A stretch of 64,000 bases of DNA from contig PBFW01000062.1 of assembly GCA_002719955.1 (NCBI GenBank), forward strand, positions 20,338-84,337, written 5' to 3'. This DNA comes from Deltaproteobacteria bacterium. GTDB taxonomy: Bacteria > Myxococcota_A > UBA9160 > UBA4427. The position numbers and the translations under genes were made by a program. Positions 61,698 through 64,000 of this stretch are shown here, piece by piece (position 1 is the stretch's first letter; every line of letters begins with the position of its first letter). The notes beneath the pieces were generated by a model. The model did not search any database and was not told the DNA's origin. It saw only the letters and a program-made list of their open reading frames with translations.

Positions 61698-62480
61698 ATG
61701 TCTTCCGTTGGCAGTAGAGAGCTGTTTTCGATGACCGGCAAGGTTGCCTTGGTGACGGGTGCATCCAGTGGTCTGGGCGCTCACTTCGCGAATGTGCTGG
61801 CCGCGGCGGGGGCCTCGGTTGCGTTGGGCGCGAGGCGGACAGAGAGACTCGAACGAGTCGTCCAGCAGATCACGAATTTGGGTGGTCAGGCGATTGCCGT
61901 AGCATTGGACGTGACATCCGCTGACAGTGTGGGTGATGCATTGAAAACGGTCGAAGCCGAACTCGGCGGGATTGCTGTTCTCGTCAATAATGCCGGAGTG
62001 GCCGATTCCCGTCATTGTCTCGATGTCGACGAGCAGAGTTGGGACTTCGTGATGGACACCAATCTCAAGGGCGCCTGGCGGGTGGCTCGGGCTGTTGCGG
62101 AGCGTTGTATCCAAAAGCAGATCAAGGGAAGCATCGTCAATGTGGCCTCTATCCTGGGCGTGCGTGTCGGATTTGGTGAGAGCACCTATGCCGCATCCAA
62201 GGCGGGACTCGTGCAGTTGACCAAGGCACTTGCTCTGGAGTTGGGCCGAAAAGGGATTCGCGTCAATGCATTATGCCCGGGCTATTTCCGGACCGAGATG
62301 AACGCTGACTATTTCGATTCGAATGAAGGATTGGCGTTTCTGGCCAAGACGCCGGCGCAGCGATTGGGGGAATTGGCGGAGCTGGATGCACCGTTATTGA
62401 TGTTGGCAAGTGATGCAGGTGGCTTTGTCAATGGTGCGATCATCCCGGTCGATGGGGGGCATCTGGTCAGTTCGCTTTGA
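61698..62480 (+). CDS. Short-chain dehydrogenase/reductase, NADP-type
   Basis: A 260-residue classical SDR with TGASSGLG (20-27), GARR at the end of strand two (basic, favouring NADP), NNAG (97-100), catalytic Ser in VASILG, and YAASK (Tyr164, Lys168). It ends VNGAIIPVDGGH. It is close behind the acyl-CoA dehydrogenase (9 nt), with GAGGATC as ribosome-binding region. It would oxidise or reduce a 3-hydroxy/3-keto intermediate; the exact substrate is unknown. Confidence 0.93.
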   Translation: MSSVGSRELFSMTGKVALVTGASSGLGAHFANVLAAAGASVALGARRTERLERVVQQITNLGGQAIAVALDVTSADSVGDALKTVEAELGGIAVLVNNAGVADSRHCLDVDEQSWDFVMDTNLKGAWRVARAVAERCIQKQIKGSIVNVASILGVRVGFGESTYAASKAGLVQLTKALALELGRKGIRVNALCPGYFRTEMNADYFDSNEGLAFLAKTPAQRLGELAELDAPLLMLASDAGGFVNGAIIPVDGGHLVSSL

Positions 62481-62599
62481 ACGATCGTGTTGATCTTCGC
62501 TCACGACTGACCGCGCGGCTTCCGCCGGCTTCGTGAGCGGTTGGAAGCCCGGTCCGTGGCGCGCTCGAAGGACGAAGTGCCGCGCCAGGGTCGGGACCG

Positions 62600-62830
62600 G
62601 CTTCGATGGCTCGACGGCGCCTGAGCCTTTCGCTGGTGCCGGCGTCCTTTGGGTACCGCTGCTCCTCTGCCGGTCGCTTCCTCAGAACGCCAGGGCGGAA
62701 GCGGAACTCGACGCCCGCTTCAAAAGGCTGATTGGCGTTTGGCTGCTGTGCCGGGCTGGATCACGTTCCCGACCGCGCTCACAATGGAATCGGACATAAG
62801 CCGAGGCCGTCGTTGACTGGTGAGTAAGGC
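62600..62830 (+). pseudogene. Iron-containing alcohol dehydrogenase remnant
   Basis: A frame reads STAPEPFAGAGV, SLPQNARAEAELDARF and LIGVWLL, matching in order STLPEPIAEAGAL, SLPQNARSEDELDARL and QIGVWLA of the intact iron alcohol dehydrogenase at 48497-49663. Similarity also continues at the DNA level to a GGAATCGGACATAAGCC stretch that parallels its metal-site region (GIGHQLG) in another frame. Both ends are missing. It is the middle of a decayed paralogue. Confidence 0.8.
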
Positions 62831-63078
62831 GTCGCTTCCAGGACCGCATTCTCGAAAGCCTGGCAACGCGGCCGACCCCGTGGCCGTACTTCTTCTCAGA
62901 TCTCTTCCAAATTGCGATCACTGATCGTCACAGCGCGGCAGCATCGACGCTCGGGCATTCGAGCGAGAGTCGGATCCCGGCGATCGATTCGGGGCATTTG
63001 GACCTATACACGTCCTGACCGGGTGGTATTATTGCGATCCATGGTGCCGACTGTGCCAAAACAATGTGGAGAAACGCG
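62831..63078. other. Intergenic region before the AveC-like gene
   Basis: Together with the dehydrogenase remnant this forms a 598-base gene-free gap (62481-63078). The last 250 bases show no gene or repeat that I can support. The promoter of the AveC-like gene should lie here, but no clear hexamers were found. Confidence 0.45.
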
Positions 63079-64000
63079 ATGACTGCTGCGACGGTGGATT
63101 CAACCCTACCCATCACAGGACGAGAGACCCACCCGGTCGCCGTGTGGGCAAGCGTGGGCGCAGCTTTTCTGGCGCTGCAGGTCTACATCTACACCGCGTG
63201 GGTACTGTCCGACAAGTTCACTCCCACTCCCACCGGCGACAGTCCTCTATCTGACTTTGGTTATTGGTTCATCCAGATTGGCCAGGTGGCTTTTGCGATC
63301 CTGGCTGTCTATATGGTCTATTGGATGATCAAGACGTGTCGGCGCGAAGGTCGTGCGCCGACCAGTGTCCTCTTCTGCCTTGCCTTCTTGATGACCTATT
63401 GGCAGGACCCCCTCGCCAACTACTACCGCCTCTACTTCATCTATACCTCTCACTTCTTCAATTTCGGTTCCTGGTGTGAACTGATCCCAGGATGGATCAT
63501 GCCGCGCGGATCCAGATTCCCCGAGCCCCTGCTCTTCGGGCTGGGCTCCTATATCGGACTGATTCCGCTGACGAGCTTCGTCATCTGCGCTGCCATGAGA
63601 AAGGCAAAAGCACGTTGGCCCCAGACCGGCACCTTGGGGCTGATGCTTTCCGCGTTTGTCGTGGCCATGGCGATCGACCTGGTACTCGAAATCATGTGGG
63701 TGCGCACCGGCCTGTACCAGATCCCGGGCGCGATCCGCTCACTCTCGCTCTGGGGTGGTATGCCTTACCAACTACCACTCTATGAAGTCGTCTTCTGGGG
63801 AGCGTTGATCTACACCCCCGCGGCCTCACTCCTCTACTTCAAGGACGACAAGGGAAACACGGTCGTCGAGCGGGGCATCGAAAACTTCAGAGGATCCACG
63901 ACGACGGCCGTGATGCGCTGCCTGGCATTGGCCGGATTCCTGAACGCGTTCTACCTGCTCTTCAATATGATCATGTGGTTCATCAGTTTCCAGATCGACC
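63079..64000 (+). CDS. Spirocyclase AveC-like membrane protein (partial)
   Basis: The first 307 residues of a membrane protein that runs off the right edge. It starts MTAATVDSTLPITGRETHPV with GGAG 8 nt upstream. At least seven hydrophobic segments follow, with conserved loop motifs YWQDPLANYYRLYF, FFNFGSWCELIPGWI and FPEPLLFG, which match the spirocyclase AveC-like family. AveC of Streptomyces forms the spiroketal of avermectin; related proteins are abundant in mycobacteria and in steroid/lipid-degrading bacteria, with unknown function. Its position at the end of the catabolic series suggests a role in handling a hydrophobic substrate. Confidence 0.82.
   Translation, partial: MTAATVDSTLPITGRETHPVAVWASVGAAFLALQVYIYTAWVLSDKFTPTPTGDSPLSDFGYWFIQIGQVAFAILAVYMVYWMIKTCRREGRAPTSVLFCLAFLMTYWQDPLANYYRLYFIYTSHFFNFGSWCELIPGWIMPRGSRFPEPLLFGLGSYIGLIPLTSFVICAAMRKAKARWPQTGTLGLMLSAFVVAMAIDLVLEIMWVRTGLYQIPGAIRSLSLWGGMPYQLPLYEVVFWGALIYTPAASLLYFKDDKGNTVVERGIENFRGSTTTAVMRCLALAGFLNAFYLLFNMIMWFISFQID

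Noticed and set aside
1..64000. CRISPR arrays, phage attachment sites, rRNA genes and riboswitches
   Set aside because: No regularly spaced repeats, no rRNA sequence, and no recognisable FMN, glycine or other riboswitch core near the rib, glyA or fab genes were seen on reading.

Overview
The window looks like part of a chromosome from a GC-rich Gram-negative bacterium with a complete outer membrane, most likely a Myxococcota or other delta-proteobacterial lineage. The reasons are a BamA carrying an extra N-terminal domain, several DUF4388 (PATAN) proteins next to chemosensory genes, and a type IV pilus block ordered pilA, pilG-like, ABC ATPase (pilH-like), ABC permease (pilI-like), pilD, which is the Myxococcus xanthus order. 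The lineage is inferred from gene content, not from a search.

1-48 kb is mostly housekeeping and gene-dense, largely on the minus strand. 1-8.3 kb is envelope assembly: lpxI (partial), lpxA, skp, bamA, lolD and lolC/E. 8.3-12.8 kb holds prfB (with a programmed +1 frameshift), lnt, ybeY and phoH. 12.8-18.1 kb has a DUF4388 protein, a TPR/zinc-ribbon membrane protein, rpsT, holA and lptE. 18.2-26 kb is a partly decayed chemosensory cluster: cheR, a HEAT-repeat protein and DUF4388/GAF-like proteins are intact, while cheB and a cheY-MCP fusion are broken. 26-37 kb carries an M17-N-like orphan domain, nusB, ribH, ribD, nrdR, glyA, then fabF, acpP, fabD, rpmF and yceD, with gltX divergent. 36.3-40.7 kb is the pilus block, whose pilin gene has a clear sigma-54 promoter and an upstream enhancer-like repeat. 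A tRNA-Glu(CTC), a DEDDh exonuclease and a small Kdo/RIO-type kinase follow.

43-64 kb is an accessory catabolic region, visibly less GC-rich by eye beyond about 48.4 kb. It contains a TetR/metallo-beta-lactamase pair, a cytochrome P450, SDRs, an iron alcohol dehydrogenase and a five-gene minus-strand operon (luciferase-like monooxygenase, amidohydrolase, alpha/beta hydrolase, VOC protein, NTF2-like protein). Opposite this operon lies a plus-strand series: TetR, KstD-like flavoprotein, acyl-CoA synthetase, APH-type kinase, acyl-CoA dehydrogenase, SDR and an AveC-like membrane protein. The two arms share an intergenic region holding a candidate TetR operator. Remnants of an IS3-type transposase, a second iron alcohol dehydrogenase and a secreted protein indicate past rearrangement. 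Together the genes suggest uptake and beta-oxidation-like breakdown of a hydrophobic, possibly steroid- or terpenoid-like compound; the substrate is unknown.
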